DNA of 64,000 bases from Winogradskyella sp. (GCA_002722255.1 PBLD01000008.1:1-64000); one strand, 5' to 3'; shown: positions 1 through 10,007, counted from the stretch's first letter. Numbers and translations are program-made. Notes: generated from the letters alone by a model not told the origin.

Positions 1-2130
1 GATGGCGTAAACAAGGCCATCGTAAATTTTGCCAGCAATTCGGTTTTAGTCGATTACGATGAAACCATTTCTGAAGAAAAACTTCAGAACGCACTGCGTG
101 AAGTGGGCTATGATATCATTATCGATGCAGAAGACCCAGTGGAAGCACAACAAGAGCTTCAGCAAAAGCATTACCAAGACATTAAAAACCGAACCATTTG
201 GTCAGCTATTCTGACGCTGCCCATCTTCGTACTTGGAATGTTTTTTATGCAATGGGAACCTGGTAAGTGGATTTCTTTGGTATTGGCTATTCCTATTCTT
301 TTTTGGTTTGGGCGTAGTTTTTTTATCAATGCTTTCAAACAGGCCAAACGTGGCAAGGCGAATATGGATACCTTGGTGGCTTTAAGTACGGGCATTGCAT
401 TTTTGTTTAGTGTGTTCAACACCATATTTCCGGAATTTTGGTTAAATCGTGCTATTGAGCCACACGTTTATTACGAAGCGGCGACAGTGATTATCACCTT
501 TATTTCTTTGGGGAAATTACTGGAAGAAAAGGCCAAATCGAATACTTCTTCGGCCATTAAAAAATTAATGGGATTACAACCTAAAACGCTTAAAGTTATT
601 GATAATGGGGAAGAAAAAGAAATTCCTATTTCTGCTGTACAAGTAGGTCAAACTATTTTAGTCCGTCCTGGAGAAAAGATTCCCGTAGATGGGGAAGTTA
701 CTAAAGGAAGCTCGTATGTAGACGAAAGTATGATTACGGGTGAACCTGTTCCAGTACAAAAGTCCAGAGAAGAGAAGGTATTTGCTGGTACTGTCAATCA
801 AAAAGGTAGTTTTCAATTTACTGCAGAAAAAGTTGGAGGTGAAACCCTGCTTTCCCGAATCATAAAAATGGTACAGGAGGCACAGGGTAGCAAAGCACCC
901 GTACAAAAACTGGTCGATAAAATTGCTGGAATATTTGTTCCCATCGTATTGGGGATATCCATTGTTACCTTCATCGTCTGGATGTCTATGGGAGGTGATA
1001 ATGCGTTTTCTCAAGCTTTATTGACTTCGGTCGCTGTATTGGTCATTGCCTGTCCTTGCGCCTTAGGGTTGGCTACACCTACTGCTATTATGGTGGGAAT
1101 TGGAAAAGGTGCCGAAAATAATGTCCTTATAAAAGATGCCGAGAGTTTAGAACTCGGTCATAAAGTTAATGCTATCATCCTTGATAAAACTGGCACTATT
1201 ACCGAGGGAAAACCATTGGTGACCGATATACATTGGAAGCGTACACTTGAAAATAAAAATAAATTTAAACAGTTGCTTTTAGCAATAGAAGCCCAATCTG
1301 AACACCCCTTGGCGGAAGCAGTTGTTAATCATTTTAAAGAAGAAAATATTGAAAAAGTTGAAATTGCTTCTTTTGAAAGTATTACGGGTAAAGGTGTGCA
1401 GGCTAAAAAAGAGAATGGCTCACAATACTATGTTGGAAACCATAAACTAATGCTTGAGAAGAATATACAAATTGATGCTTCCTTGATGCAAACAGCAGAA
1501 AGTCTTGAAGAGCAAGCAAAAACCGTCATATTCTTTGGTAATGAAATAGATGTATTGGCGATACTTGCTATTGCAGACAAAATAAAGGAAACTTCAAAAA
1601 TAGCCATTGCAACACTTCAGGAAAGGGACATTGATGTCTATATGCTCACAGGTGATAATAATAAGACAGCATCAGCCGTAGCCCAACAAGTGGGAATAGC
1701 AAATTTCCAAGGGGAAGTAATGCCTTCGGATAAAGCAAACTTTGTGAAAAAATTGCAGTCTGATGGTAAAATAGTAGCTATGGTAGGCGATGGCATCAAT
1801 GATTCCCACGCCTTGGCGCAAGCCGATGTAAGTATCGCGATGGGCAAGGGGTCCGATATTGCGATGGATGTTGCAAAAATGACATTGATAACCTCAGATT
1901 TACAATCCATTCCGAAAGCATTGGCACTATCAAAAAAAACGGTACTGGGCATCCGTCAAAACCTGTTTTGGGCATTCATTTATAATATTATTGGTATTCC
2001 GATAGCGGCAGGCGTGCTATACCCTATAAATGGCTTTTTATTAGACCCAATGATTGCAGGTGCAGCAATGGCATTTAGTAGTGTCTCTGTAGTTGCAAAT
2101 AGCTTAAGGTTAAAAAGGGTAAAACTTTAA
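1..2130 (+). CDS. copA: Cu(I)-translocating P1B-type ATPase, 5' end outside window
   Basis: Copper efflux ATPase of the inner membrane. The frame is open from base 1: the first 39 codons read as the end of an N-terminal heavy-metal-associated (HMA) domain, ending in VGYDI, so the true start lies upstream. Visible in order are the actuator motif TGEP (about 739-750), the CPC metal site in a membrane helix (codons at 1051-1059), the DKTGT phosphorylation site (Asp codon at 1183), the HP motif of the nucleotide domain (about 1303) and GDGIND (about 1789). The last two helices carry YN and M-x-x-SS patterns, which in this family mark Cu(I) transporters rather than Zn or Cd ones. An HMA protein follows after 23 bases. 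The gene looks richer in G+C than the xylan genes to its right, so it probably belongs to a separate metal-resistance module. Confidence 0.95.
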   Translation, partial: DGVNKAIVNFASNSVLVDYDETISEEKLQNALREVGYDIIIDAEDPVEAQQELQQKHYQDIKNRTIWSAILTLPIFVLGMFFMQWEPGKWISLVLAIPILFWFGRSFFINAFKQAKRGKANMDTLVALSTGIAFLFSVFNTIFPEFWLNRAIEPHVYYEAATVIITFISLGKLLEEKAKSNTSSAIKKLMGLQPKTLKVIDNGEEKEIPISAVQVGQTILVRPGEKIPVDGEVTKGSSYVDESMITGEPVPVQKSREEKVFAGTVNQKGSFQFTAEKVGGETLLSRIIKMVQEAQGSKAPVQKLVDKIAGIFVPIVLGISIVTFIVWMSMGGDNAFSQALLTSVAVLVIACPCALGLATPTAIMVGIGKGAENNVLIKDAESLELGHKVNAIILDKTGTITEGKPLVTDIHWKRTLENKNKFKQLLLAIEAQSEHPLAEAVVNHFKEENIEKVEIASFESITGKGVQAKKENGSQYYVGNHKLMLEKNIQIDASLMQTAESLEEQAKTVIFFGNEIDVLAILAIADKIKETSKIAIATLQERDIDVYMLTGDNNKTASAVAQQVGIANFQGEVMPSDKANFVKKLQSDGKIVAMVGDGINDSHALAQADVSIAMGKGSDIAMDVAKMTLITSDLQSIPKALALSKKTVLGIRQNLFWAFIYNIIGIPIAAGVLYPINGFLLDPMIAGAAMAFSSVSVVANSLRLKRVKL

Positions 2131-2153
2131 TATTAATTATAAATTAAAACAAA

Positions 2154-2366
2154 ATGAAAACTTTAAAATTTAAAACAAACATCAATTGCGGCGGTTGTGT
2201 ATCAAAGGTAATACCATTCTTAAATAATCAGGAAGGTGTTGAAAGCTGGGAAGTGGATACTGTAAACCCAGATAAAATTCTAACAATAAAAAGCAATGGT
2301 GCTTCAGAAGAAGATGTAAAAGCCACATTGCAAAAAGTGGGCTTCAAGGCAGAAGCTGTAGATTAA
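2154..2366 (+). CDS. small HMA-domain copper-binding protein (CopZ-like)
   Basis: A 70-residue single-domain protein made only of an HMA ferredoxin-like fold. Cys12 and Cys15 in the motif NCGGC are the metal-binding pair (CxxC). No signal peptide is seen, so it is cytoplasmic. It follows the copper ATPase gene directly, which suggests it carries Cu(I) to the pump or senses it. The length and position match CopZ-type chaperones. The assignment as a chaperone for this pump is inferred from adjacency. Confidence 0.88.
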   Translation: MKTLKFKTNINCGGCVSKVIPFLNNQEGVESWEVDTVNPDKILTIKSNGASEEDVKATLQKVGFKAEAVD

Positions 2367-2382
2367 TACTCTTTAGTTTAAT

Positions 2383-3153
2383 ATGGATTACATTTTAATT
2401 TCGGTTGTAATTCTTCTATTTGCGATTCATTTTTATAGAAAAGCGCAACGTCATAGCATTAAACCATTTCCAGAACGCTGGCACGGGCTATTATTAGAGA
2501 ATGTACATTATTATAGCAACCTTTCACAAGAGAAGCAAAAGGTTTTTCAACAGCGAATGATGCAATTTCTTAGTGAAGTCTATATTGATGGTGTGAAATT
2601 AGAATTGGAAGAGCTCGATAAAATTTTAATCGCTGCGAGTGCAGTGATTCCTGTGTTTGGCTTTAAAGAATGGCACTACACCAATTTAAGCGGAATTCTC
2701 TTATATCCAGACAATTTTAATGAGGATATGCAATTTGGAAGTAGGGATAAATCACGTAATATTGGTGGAATTGTTGGCAACGGTCGATTTGAAAAGCAAA
2801 TGATTTTGTCTAAAAAGGCATTATATCACGGTTTTAAAAATAAGAGTGATAAAAACAATACTGGTATCCACGAATTTATACACCTAATAGATAAACTTGA
2901 TGACAGAACAGATGGTGTGCCAGAACGATTATTGCAGCACCAATATGCCATACCGTGGTTAAATCTAATCCATAAGGAAATCGAAGCAATTAACGACAAC
3001 CATTCAGACATTCGTAAATATGGTGGTACTAACCAAGCAGAATTCTTTGCGGTTGCATCAGAATATTTTTTTGAGCGACCAGATTTACTCAAAAGAAAAC
3101 ATCCTGAACTTTATGGTATGTTGGTTAATTGTTTTAAACAGAAGATAGAATAG
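2383..3153 (+). CDS. MtfA-family zinc metallopeptidase (M90)
   Basis: 256 residues starting with a short hydrophobic segment (about 3-16) that could be a membrane anchor. The zinc-peptidase motif HEFIH lies at residues 163-167, followed by the D-K-L-D-D stretch typical of the MtfA family. Near the C terminus a segment with NQAEFFAVASEYFFE matches the conserved third block, whose Glu is the third zinc ligand. In E. coli MtfA controls the glucose PTS repressor Mlc, but Bacteroidota copies are of unknown role and lack that partner. It starts 16 bases after the HMA gene and may be co-transcribed with the copper genes. It ends the left module before a long non-coding stretch. Confidence 0.85.
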   Translation: MDYILISVVILLFAIHFYRKAQRHSIKPFPERWHGLLLENVHYYSNLSQEKQKVFQQRMMQFLSEVYIDGVKLELEELDKILIAASAVIPVFGFKEWHYTNLSGILLYPDNFNEDMQFGSRDKSRNIGGIVGNGRFEKQMILSKKALYHGFKNKSDKNNTGIHEFIHLIDKLDDRTDGVPERLLQHQYAIPWLNLIHKEIEAINDNHSDIRKYGGTNQAEFFAVASEYFFERPDLLKRKHPELYGMLVNCFKQKIE

Positions 3154-3567
3154 TTTGTAATAACCGTAGAATAGATTTTTACAAGTAATTTATATATCGA
3201 AATATATTATTTAAATAGAGACGCCTAGAGAAAAACTTAAAAAATAATTAAATTAGTATAAATGCATAATTCTATTAAGTTTTCAATTATTTGAAATCTA
3301 GATAAATACAAAGAATTAAGTTCAAACTAAATTTTAGAAGATTAATATTACAAGAAACCAGCATCACCGTTTAACGTCAGTCAAAAGTTTATCCATTAAA
3401 TATAAAAACTAAAATGGCCTAAAGAATGAACTAAATTATAAAGCTTGCGATTGTTTCATCACATATTTAATAAAGTTCATTTACATGAAGAATATTTCAA
3501 TTTACTCTTCCATAAGTCTTATAAATATTTTTAAATTTTGGTTCGATAATAGGTCAATCTTGTGTAC

Positions 3568-3598
3568 AAAAAGCCTTTCATTTTTTGAAAGGCTTTTT
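3568..3598 (+). terminator. rho-independent terminator without an adjacent gene
   Basis: A perfect 13-base-pair stem (AAAAAGCCTTTCA and its complement) with a five-base T loop, followed by T residues. It lies about 410 bases after the MtfA-like gene, unusually far to serve it. It could be the end of an unrecognised small RNA or a remnant of a lost gene. A-rich sequence on the other side makes it potentially bidirectional. Confidence 0.85.
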
Positions 3599-3656
3599 TA
3601 TTTTTAGAATATTTCATTTCACATTTTTCTTATAATTTAACACAAGGTGTCACGAG

Positions 3657-3678
3657 CTAGATCAACAGTTGATTCTAG
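3657..3678. repeat. imperfect palindrome upstream of the xylan operator
   Basis: CTAGATCAAC and GTTGATTCTAG form an inverted repeat of 10 bp with one bulged T. It lies about 35 bases before the LacI-type operator and could be an activator site for the aguA promoter. No second copy was noticed in the other promoters of this locus. Confidence 0.35.
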
Positions 3679-3713
3679 TAAAATTTAATATGTCAAATAA
3701 AATTAAACTAAAT

Positions 3714-3733
3714 TTACGCAACCGATTGCATTA
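3714..3733. promoter_or_regulatory. LacI-type operator 1, upstream of GH67
   Basis: Core GCAACCGATTGC at 3718-3729, flanked by TTAC and ATTA, matches the extended consensus TTAYGCAAYCGRTTGCRTAA seen seven times in this window. It has the central CG expected for insertion of a LacI hinge helix. Its TTG could also serve as a -33 element. Confidence 0.85.
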
Positions 3734-3750
3734 TTTTTAATCTAAAAGTT

Positions 3751-3758
3751 TATATTTG
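3751..3758 (+). promoter_or_regulatory. candidate -7 element of the aguA promoter
   Basis: TATATTTG is an exact match to the Bacteroidota -7 consensus TAnnTTTG. It lies 22 bases after the TTG of operator 1 and 53 bases before the GH67 start. The spacing is slightly longer than the usual 19-21. Confidence 0.5.
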
Positions 3759-3811
3759 GAATAATAAACGAATATAAGTCTCTAATTTGTAGAGATAATT
3801 TATTCACTTTA

Positions 3812-6013
3812 ATGTCTAAAATGAGTATTTTTTTAAGAAACTTAATAGTGCGTTATCACGCTTTACTAATCTTAAGTTTTATTCTAGTTCCTTCAATTTC
3901 TCTAAATGCCGAAAATGGATATGATCTTTGGTTGCGTTACAGCTATTTAAATGATAGTGAGTTGCGTGAGAATTACAGTCAATATTTTAATAAAATTAAT
4001 ATTAGAGGCGAAAGCGAAACTTTTGTGGCCATTAAAAACGAACTTGTTAGAGCCTCGGAAGGCATGCTTAATGAAAAAGTGTTTTGGGAGAATGATTACT
4101 TAAAAGCTAAGCTAATAATTGTAGATAAAGAGAACTACCCAAAGCAATTAGAAAAAAATGTTCCTCAAGATTGGGCGAGTATTGGTGAAGAGGGATTTAG
4201 TATTAAGTATGTAAAAATCAATGACGATTATAGAATTATTATAGCAGGAAATTCTGAAATAGGATTACTCTATGGAACTTTTGAATTGTTGAAACAGATG
4301 CAAATGCAAAATGATTTGTCTCGTCTTAATATTATTGAAAGTCCTAAAACAGATATACGACTGCTAAATCATTGGGATAATTTAGATAGAACTGTAGAGC
4401 GTGGTTATGCAGGGTTTTCCATATGGAACTGGCATAAGCTTCCAGAGTATATAGACCCTAGATATGAATACTACGCAAGGGCTAACGCGAGTATAGGCAT
4501 AAATGGTACAGTTTTAACCAATGTTAATGCCAACGCTTTGGTATTAGAGCCTAGATATATTGAAAAAGTAAAAGCTCTAGCTGATGTTTTTAGACCATAT
4601 GGGATTAAAGTTTATCTAACAGCACGCTTTTCTGCACCAATAGAAATAGGAGGATTAGAAACAGCTGATCCTCTTGATGAGAATGTAAAGAATTGGTGGG
4701 CAACAAAAACAGCAGAGATTTATAAAGAAATACCAGATTTTGGCGGCTTTTTGGTTAAAGCTAATTCAGAAGGGCAACCTGGTCCACAAAATTATGGTCG
4801 CAATCACGCAGATGGAGCTAATATGTTGGCAGATGCTGTTGCTCCTTTTGGAGGTGTTATCATGTGGAGGGCTTTTGTATACTCAGAACACGACCCTACC
4901 GATAGAGCAAAACAAGCCTACAGTGAATTTGTGCCTTATGATGGTCAATTTCGTGATAACGTAATAATACAAGTAAAAAATGGTGCTATAGATTTTCAGC
5001 CTAGAGAGCCTTTTCATCCTATGTTTGGTGCTATGCCTAAGACTCCTCTTATGATGGAGTTTCAAATTACTCAAGAATATCTTGGGTTTAGTACACATTT
5101 GGTCTTCTTGCCTAAACTGTATGAGGAAGTTCTAAAAGCTGATACCTATCGTGAAGGTGAGGGGTCAACAGTAGCTAAAGTCGTTGATGGCTCACTTCAT
5201 AATAAATCAATATCAGGAATGGCTGGTGTATCTAATATCGGAACAGATATTAATTGGACGGGTCATCCATTCGCTCAAGCAAATTGGTATGGTTTTGGAC
5301 GTTTGGCTTGGGATCCTTATTTGTCAGCAGAAGAAATTGCTGAAGAATGGTTGAAGCTAACGTTTAGCACAGATCCTAATTTTATTGATACAATGATTCC
5401 CATACTTATGGAGTCTCGAGAAGCTGTAGTTAATTATATGACTCCACTTGGTCTTCATCATTTAATGGCTACAGGTCATCATTATGGGCCAGGACCTTGG
5501 GTTGATGATCTCTCAAGACCAGAGTGGAACCCTACATATTATCATAAGGCAGACAAAGAAGGTATAGGTTTTAATCGAAGCGAAACAGGTACTAATGCCG
5601 TTTCCCAATATGAAGAAACGGTGGCGAAAAATTTCAATGAACCTGCAACTACACCAGAGGAACTATTGCTTTGGTTTCATCATTTGTCTTGGGATTATAA
5701 AATGAAAGATGGAAATATACTTTGGGATGCACTAGCTCTTAAATATCAAGAAGGTGTTAACCAAGTAAACAAAATGATAAGTACTTGGGAACAAATGAAA
5801 CCATATATAGATGAGGAACGTTTTAAGGAAGTGAAAATGTTGCTTTCCATTCAGTTAAAAGAAGCAAAGTGGTGGAGGGATGCATCCTTATCTTATTTTC
5901 AAGAATTTTCAGAAAAACCAATTCCTAATGGTGTACCAAAACCAGGTAAAACATTAGAAGAATATAAATCAATGACATATCCATATGCGCCAGGTATAAG
6001 GCCAAGATGGTAA
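3812..6013 (+). CDS. aguA: GH67 alpha-glucuronidase, exported
   Basis: Removes (4-O-methyl-)glucuronic acid from the non-reducing end of xylo-oligosaccharides. The 733-residue length fits family GH67. The family landmarks are all present: the acid in NSEGQPGP (Glu320) and the paired bases in AIDFQ (Asp394) and ITQEY (Glu422), with the same 28-residue spacing between the last two as in characterised enzymes. The N terminus has a signal peptide with likely cleavage after about residue 33 (SLNA), so it acts in the periplasm, unlike the cytoplasmic Bacillus enzymes. A second Met at residue 4 is an alternative start. Operator 1 lies 78 bases upstream. The SDR gene starts 15 bases after the stop, followed by mannonate dehydratase, which links release of the uronic acid to its breakdown. 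Confidence 0.95.
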   Translation: MSKMSIFLRNLIVRYHALLILSFILVPSISLNAENGYDLWLRYSYLNDSELRENYSQYFNKINIRGESETFVAIKNELVRASEGMLNEKVFWENDYLKAKLIIVDKENYPKQLEKNVPQDWASIGEEGFSIKYVKINDDYRIIIAGNSEIGLLYGTFELLKQMQMQNDLSRLNIIESPKTDIRLLNHWDNLDRTVERGYAGFSIWNWHKLPEYIDPRYEYYARANASIGINGTVLTNVNANALVLEPRYIEKVKALADVFRPYGIKVYLTARFSAPIEIGGLETADPLDENVKNWWATKTAEIYKEIPDFGGFLVKANSEGQPGPQNYGRNHADGANMLADAVAPFGGVIMWRAFVYSEHDPTDRAKQAYSEFVPYDGQFRDNVIIQVKNGAIDFQPREPFHPMFGAMPKTPLMMEFQITQEYLGFSTHLVFLPKLYEEVLKADTYREGEGSTVAKVVDGSLHNKSISGMAGVSNIGTDINWTGHPFAQANWYGFGRLAWDPYLSAEEIAEEWLKLTFSTDPNFIDTMIPILMESREAVVNYMTPLGLHHLMATGHHYGPGPWVDDLSRPEWNPTYYHKADKEGIGFNRSETGTNAVSQYEETVAKNFNEPATTPEELLLWFHHLSWDYKMKDGNILWDALALKYQEGVNQVNKMISTWEQMKPYIDEERFKEVKMLLSIQLKEAKWWRDASLSYFQEFSEKPIPNGVPKPGKTLEEYKSMTYPYAPGIRPRW

Positions 6014-6028
6014 TCAATATCAATTTTA

Positions 6029-6769
6029 ATGAGAAATAAAACGGCAATTGTAACTGGCGGTAATTCTGGTCTGGGCTATGCCACGGCCAAAAAATTCTGC
6101 AATAATGGTTATACCACTTATATAGTTGGTAGAAACCAAGAGAAAACAGCTAAGGCCTGCGAAGAATTAGGTGAATTGGCAAAACCAATTGTATTTGACC
6201 TTGATCAGTTAGATAAAATACCTGAAATGATTAGTCAAATAGCAGAAACCGAAGGACATATTGATGTTTTGGTTAATAATGCCGGAATTAATATGAAAAA
6301 GGAATTTATTGAAGTTACTGATGAAGAATTCGATAAAATCATTCATACCAATATGAAGAGTGTTTTTGCGATATCTAGAGAAGTTGTAAAGGTGATGAAG
6401 AATAGTGGAGGTGGAAATATAGTAAACATAAGCTCAATGGCAGCTCAGTACGGTATTCCAAAGGTAATTGCTTATACAGCTAGTAAAACAGCTATTGAAG
6501 GCATGACGCGTTCTATGGCTGTAGACCTTGCACAGTACGGAGTTAGAGTAAATTGTGTTGCACCAGGTTTTATAAAAACTCCAATGACAGCAGAAGCACT
6601 TAACTCAGATCCTGAAAGAAAAAATAAAGTGTTTTCTCGCACACCGATGGGTAAAATGGGTGAGCCAGAAGATATTGCAGATGCTGTTTTCTTTTTTGCT
6701 AGCAATGAAGCCAAATTTGTAACAGGTGTCACTATGTGTGTTGATGGTGGTAATTCCATTGGTTTTTAG
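6029..6769 (+). CDS. SDR oxidoreductase, probable fructuronate reductase (D-mannonate oxidoreductase)
   Basis: A classical short-chain dehydrogenase of 246 residues. It has the Rossmann motif TGGNSGLG (residues 9-16), the NNAG motif near residue 88, catalytic Ser136, and the Y-x-x-x-K pair Tyr149 and Lys153. It sits between the alpha-glucuronidase and the mannonate dehydratase, with gaps of 15 and 3 bases. Bacillus-type UxuB, which reduces fructuronate to mannonate, is also an SDR, so that reaction is the best inference here. The sequence alone does not fix the substrate, and another sugar-acid dehydrogenase is possible. Confidence 0.75.
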   Translation: MRNKTAIVTGGNSGLGYATAKKFCNNGYTTYIVGRNQEKTAKACEELGELAKPIVFDLDQLDKIPEMISQIAETEGHIDVLVNNAGINMKKEFIEVTDEEFDKIIHTNMKSVFAISREVVKVMKNSGGGNIVNISSMAAQYGIPKVIAYTASKTAIEGMTRSMAVDLAQYGVRVNCVAPGFIKTPMTAEALNSDPERKNKVFSRTPMGKMGEPEDIADAVFFFASNEAKFVTGVTMCVDGGNSIGF

Positions 6770-6772
6770 TTT

Positions 6773-7936
6773 ATGAAATATCAGATGTTACATACAATGC
6801 GTTGGTTCGGTCCCCAAGACAAAATTAGTCTTCGGGATATTAGACAATGTGATGTAAAAGGCATAGTTACAGCATTACATCATATACCTGTTGGAGATAT
6901 TTGGACTGTTGATGAAATAAAAAGACGTCAGCAGGAAATTCGTGACGAAGGAATGGAATGGACCGTTGTAGAAAGTCTTCCGGTAAGTGAAGATATCAAA
7001 CGACAGAAAGGAGATTTCAAGATTCATATTGATAATTATAAGACCAGCCTTAAAAATTTAGCCACTTGTGGTATTTATGTGGTGACTTATAATTTTATGC
7101 CTATACTAGATTGGGTTCGTACCAATCATGCGTATGTAAATGCAGACGGAACAAGAGCTTTACTATACGACCATAAAGCGTTCATTTATTTTGACGTATT
7201 TCTCTTGAAAAGACCAGGAAGTACAGAAAGTTATTCAGAAGAGGAAATTGAGGTTGCGCTTCAATACGGACAAAACCTTACCGATAGTGAAAAAGAACAA
7301 TTATTTAGAAATGTATTATTGGGACTTCCAGGAAGTACAGAAAATTTTACAGCTAAAGAAATATTGGCACTTTTAGACAACTATAAGGATATTGATGATT
7401 CTTCACTCAGAGATCATCTCATTTATTTTTTAAAAGAAGTTGTCCCAGTAGCTGAAGATTTAGGTATTAAGTTAGCCATTCACCCTGATGATCCTCCTTT
7501 TTCTGTAATGGGTTTACCACGTGTTGTATCACAAACTAGCGATCTTCAACAGATTTTTGACGCTGTTCCTTCAGTTGCTAACGGACTTTGTTTTTGTACG
7601 GGTTCTTTAGGTGCTCATCCAGATAACGATTTAATGAAGATTATAAAGCTATTTGGTAAGCGTATTCACTTTTTACACTTAAGAAATGTAAAACGAGAAA
7701 ATAAGGATGTTTTTAGGGAATCAGCCCATTTAGATGGAGATGTTCAGATGAAGTCTGTCATGACAGAGATTTTAAAGCTAATGGAAAAACGTAAAGTTAG
7801 CTTACCAATGCGACCAGATCATGGCTTTCTATTTTCTATAGAAGGTCAAAAAGAACAGTATCCTGGATATTCACTTATAGGAAGAATGAAGGGACTAGCA
7901 GAACTCAGAGGGTTAGAAATGGGAATCTCTAATTAG
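6773..7936 (+). CDS. uxuA: mannonate dehydratase
   Basis: Converts D-mannonate to 2-keto-3-deoxygluconate in the cytoplasm. The 387-residue protein begins with the family signature LHTMRWFGPQD and has the TIM-barrel metal ligands expected for UxuA, by eye His237 (HPDDPPF), Cys275 (CFCTGS), His302 (HFLHLRN) and Asp349 (MRPDHGF). It starts 3 bases after the SDR stop, so the two are translationally close. With the upstream GH67 it forms a uronate unit. The uronate isomerase that would supply fructuronate is not in this window and must lie elsewhere. No signal peptide is seen. Confidence 0.95.
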   Translation: MKYQMLHTMRWFGPQDKISLRDIRQCDVKGIVTALHHIPVGDIWTVDEIKRRQQEIRDEGMEWTVVESLPVSEDIKRQKGDFKIHIDNYKTSLKNLATCGIYVVTYNFMPILDWVRTNHAYVNADGTRALLYDHKAFIYFDVFLLKRPGSTESYSEEEIEVALQYGQNLTDSEKEQLFRNVLLGLPGSTENFTAKEILALLDNYKDIDDSSLRDHLIYFLKEVVPVAEDLGIKLAIHPDDPPFSVMGLPRVVSQTSDLQQIFDAVPSVANGLCFCTGSLGAHPDNDLMKIIKLFGKRIHFLHLRNVKRENKDVFRESAHLDGDVQMKSVMTEILKLMEKRKVSLPMRPDHGFLFSIEGQKEQYPGYSLIGRMKGLAELRGLEMGISN

Positions 7937-8042
7937 TATGGTTAGTTTCAGAATAGTTGAAATATTTGATAAAAGAAAAACTATAAAACATTAATTATTA
8001 ACTGTTTAATGTAGAATCTGAAGCCAAAAACAAAAAGATTAT

Positions 8043-10007
8043 ATGAAGGAAAAATTAATAAAAATATCACTCCATAAAAGGATTTTACTGGTAGCCTTTT
8101 GTTTGTTTGTAATTTTTTCTTCTTTCGGGCAAGTTAAGCTTCCTACTATTTTTCAAGATGGCATGGTTTTGCAAAGACATACCAATATTAAGGTTTGGGG
8201 CTGGGCTTCACCTGGTGAAAAAGTAAAGGTTAAATTTAACGGAAAGTCTAAAACGACAAAAACATCTCGCGATGGTAGTTGGAGTGTGGAGTTACCAAAA
8301 ATGAAAGCAGGAGGTCCTTTTACTTTAAAGGTTTCAGGAACTAATGAAATCGTTTTGAATGATGTGCTTATAGGTGATGTTTGGTTATGCTCTGGTCAAT
8401 CTAACATGGTACATCAACTAGATATTCATGATGTTACTTATGCAGATGAAATTAAAAATGCCAATTATCCTGAAATAAGACATTTCAAAATTCCTACGAA
8501 TACAGACTTAAGTGGTCCAATTAAAGATTTAAATGGTGGCGAATGGCAAAAAGCCATAGGTGAAGAAGTAAGACCATTTTCTGCAGTAGCCTATTTCTTT
8601 GCAAAAAAATTATATAAAAAATATAATGTTCCTATAGGGTTGATAAATGCGAGTGTTGGCGGAACACCTATTGAGGCTTGGATAAGTGAGGATGGTTATA
8701 AAAGCTTTCCTAAATTTTTAGAAGTCATTGAACGAAACAAGGATACAAGTTATGTTAATAGTTTAAGTGGTAATCACAATAATACCAACAGTTCTTCTCT
8801 TCCTAAAGATAAAGGTCTCATCTGTGAAACCCCTTGGTATTCATCAGATTTTGAACCCAAAAATTGGCGTAGAATAAACATTCCGGGATATTGGGAAGAT
8901 CAAGGTGTGAGAGATTTAAATGGAGTAGTTTGGTACCGAAGAGAAATTCAGTTACCTCAATCTATGATAGGTGAGGAAGCTGAGGTATTTCTAGGCAGAA
9001 TTGTAGATGCGGACGAACTCTATATTAATGGGAAAAAGATAGCTCAAACAACGTACCAGTATCCACAACGACGCTACAATGTGCCTAAGGATATTTTAAA
9101 AGAAGGTAAAAATGTGTTTGTTATCCGAGTGACAAATTATGGTGGAAAAGGTGGTTTTGTACCTGACAAACCGTATAAGATTTTTACTGAAAAAGATACA
9201 ATAGATTTAAAAGGGTATTGGGAATATAAAGTAGGTGAAGTGTTTCCTCCTCGAGATAGAAACAGTTTTGCAGGTCCACGAAGAATTAATCCTCAAAACG
9301 AACCAACGGCACTTTACAATGCTATGGTGGCACCTTATACGGAATATCCTATAACAGGTGTTCTATGGTATCAAGGCGAGAGTAACGCTGGGAGACCAGA
9401 AGAGTATGCTGAATTGTTACCGGCATTAATTAAGGATTGGCGAGCAAGATTCAATATTGAAGAATTACCTTTTATATACGCTCAACTTCCCAATTTTGGA
9501 GATGTAGATTATCTACCTACAGAAAGTGGTTGGGCAAAGTTACGCGAGTCTCAATTGAAGTCTTTATCGGTGCCAAATACCGCAATGACCGTTAATATTG
9601 AGTTAGGTGAGTGGAATGATATTCACCCAGATAATAAAAAAGATGTGGGTGAACGAATGGCTTTGGCAGCACAAAAGTTAGCGTATAAGGAGGATATTGT
9701 CTATTCAGGACCACTTTATAAAAGCCATATTATACAAAAAGAGAAGGTAGTTATTTCTTTTTCAAATATTGGTGGTGGACTTATTACAGATGACGGAGAG
9801 GCACTCAGTGAGTTTGCTATTGCAGGCGAAGATGGTAAATATGTATGGGCAAATGCCAAAATAGTGGATAATAAAGTGGAGGTTTGGAGTGATTCTGTAA
9901 CGAAACCCAAGTACGTTAAATATGCCTGGGCTGATAATCCAGATAATCCAAACTTATACAATAAGGAAGGTCTACCTGCTTCACCATTTCAAATAATTAT
10001 AGAGTAA
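8043..10007 (+). CDS. CE20-like SGNH acetylesterase (SASA domain) with inserted jelly-roll
   Basis: Predicted to remove acetyl groups from xylan. The 654-residue protein has a signal peptide (about 1-29, after SSFGQ) and a small N-terminal beta domain. Its SGNH hydrolase of the sialate-O-acetylesterase type has the nucleophile in SGQSNM (Ser120), the block LWYQGESN and the Asp526-x-His528 pair in WNDIHP. Between the first and later blocks (about 265-380) lies an inserted galactose-binding-like jelly-roll with GYW and VWYRREI motifs, as in glycoside hydrolase family 2 ancillary domains. A paralogue with the same plan lies at 43363-45291. Activity on acetylxylan is inferred from context; sialic acid is unlikely here. 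Confidence 0.82.
   Translation: MKEKLIKISLHKRILLVAFCLFVIFSSFGQVKLPTIFQDGMVLQRHTNIKVWGWASPGEKVKVKFNGKSKTTKTSRDGSWSVELPKMKAGGPFTLKVSGTNEIVLNDVLIGDVWLCSGQSNMVHQLDIHDVTYADEIKNANYPEIRHFKIPTNTDLSGPIKDLNGGEWQKAIGEEVRPFSAVAYFFAKKLYKKYNVPIGLINASVGGTPIEAWISEDGYKSFPKFLEVIERNKDTSYVNSLSGNHNNTNSSSLPKDKGLICETPWYSSDFEPKNWRRINIPGYWEDQGVRDLNGVVWYRREIQLPQSMIGEEAEVFLGRIVDADELYINGKKIAQTTYQYPQRRYNVPKDILKEGKNVFVIRVTNYGGKGGFVPDKPYKIFTEKDTIDLKGYWEYKVGEVFPPRDRNSFAGPRRINPQNEPTALYNAMVAPYTEYPITGVLWYQGESNAGRPEEYAELLPALIKDWRARFNIEELPFIYAQLPNFGDVDYLPTESGWAKLRESQLKSLSVPNTAMTVNIELGEWNDIHPDNKKDVGERMALAAQKLAYKEDIVYSGPLYKSHIIQKEKVVISFSNIGGGLITDDGEALSEFAIAGEDGKYVWANAKIVDNKVEVWSDSVTKPKYVKYAWADNPDNPNLYNKEGLPASPFQIIIE

Larger units (their letters stand above)
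3154..3811. other. 658-base non-coding boundary region
   Basis: Very A+T-rich stretch between the copper module and the xylan locus. No credible coding frame or tRNA was seen. It holds a rho-independent terminator (3568-3598), an imperfect palindrome (3657-3678), a LacI-type operator (3714-3733) and a candidate -7 element (3751-3758) for the downstream alpha-glucuronidase gene. The first 400 bases hold nothing I can identify. Confidence 0.7.

Noticed and set aside
103-105. GTG at 103 as start of the copper ATPase
   Set aside because: The frame is open to base 1 and encodes an HMA domain end, so the gene begins outside the window.
8043-10007. Sialic acid metabolism inferred from the sialate-O-acetylesterase domain
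   Set aside because: No sialidase, NanA or sialic transporter is nearby; xylan genes surround both copies, so a xylan acetylesterase role fits better.
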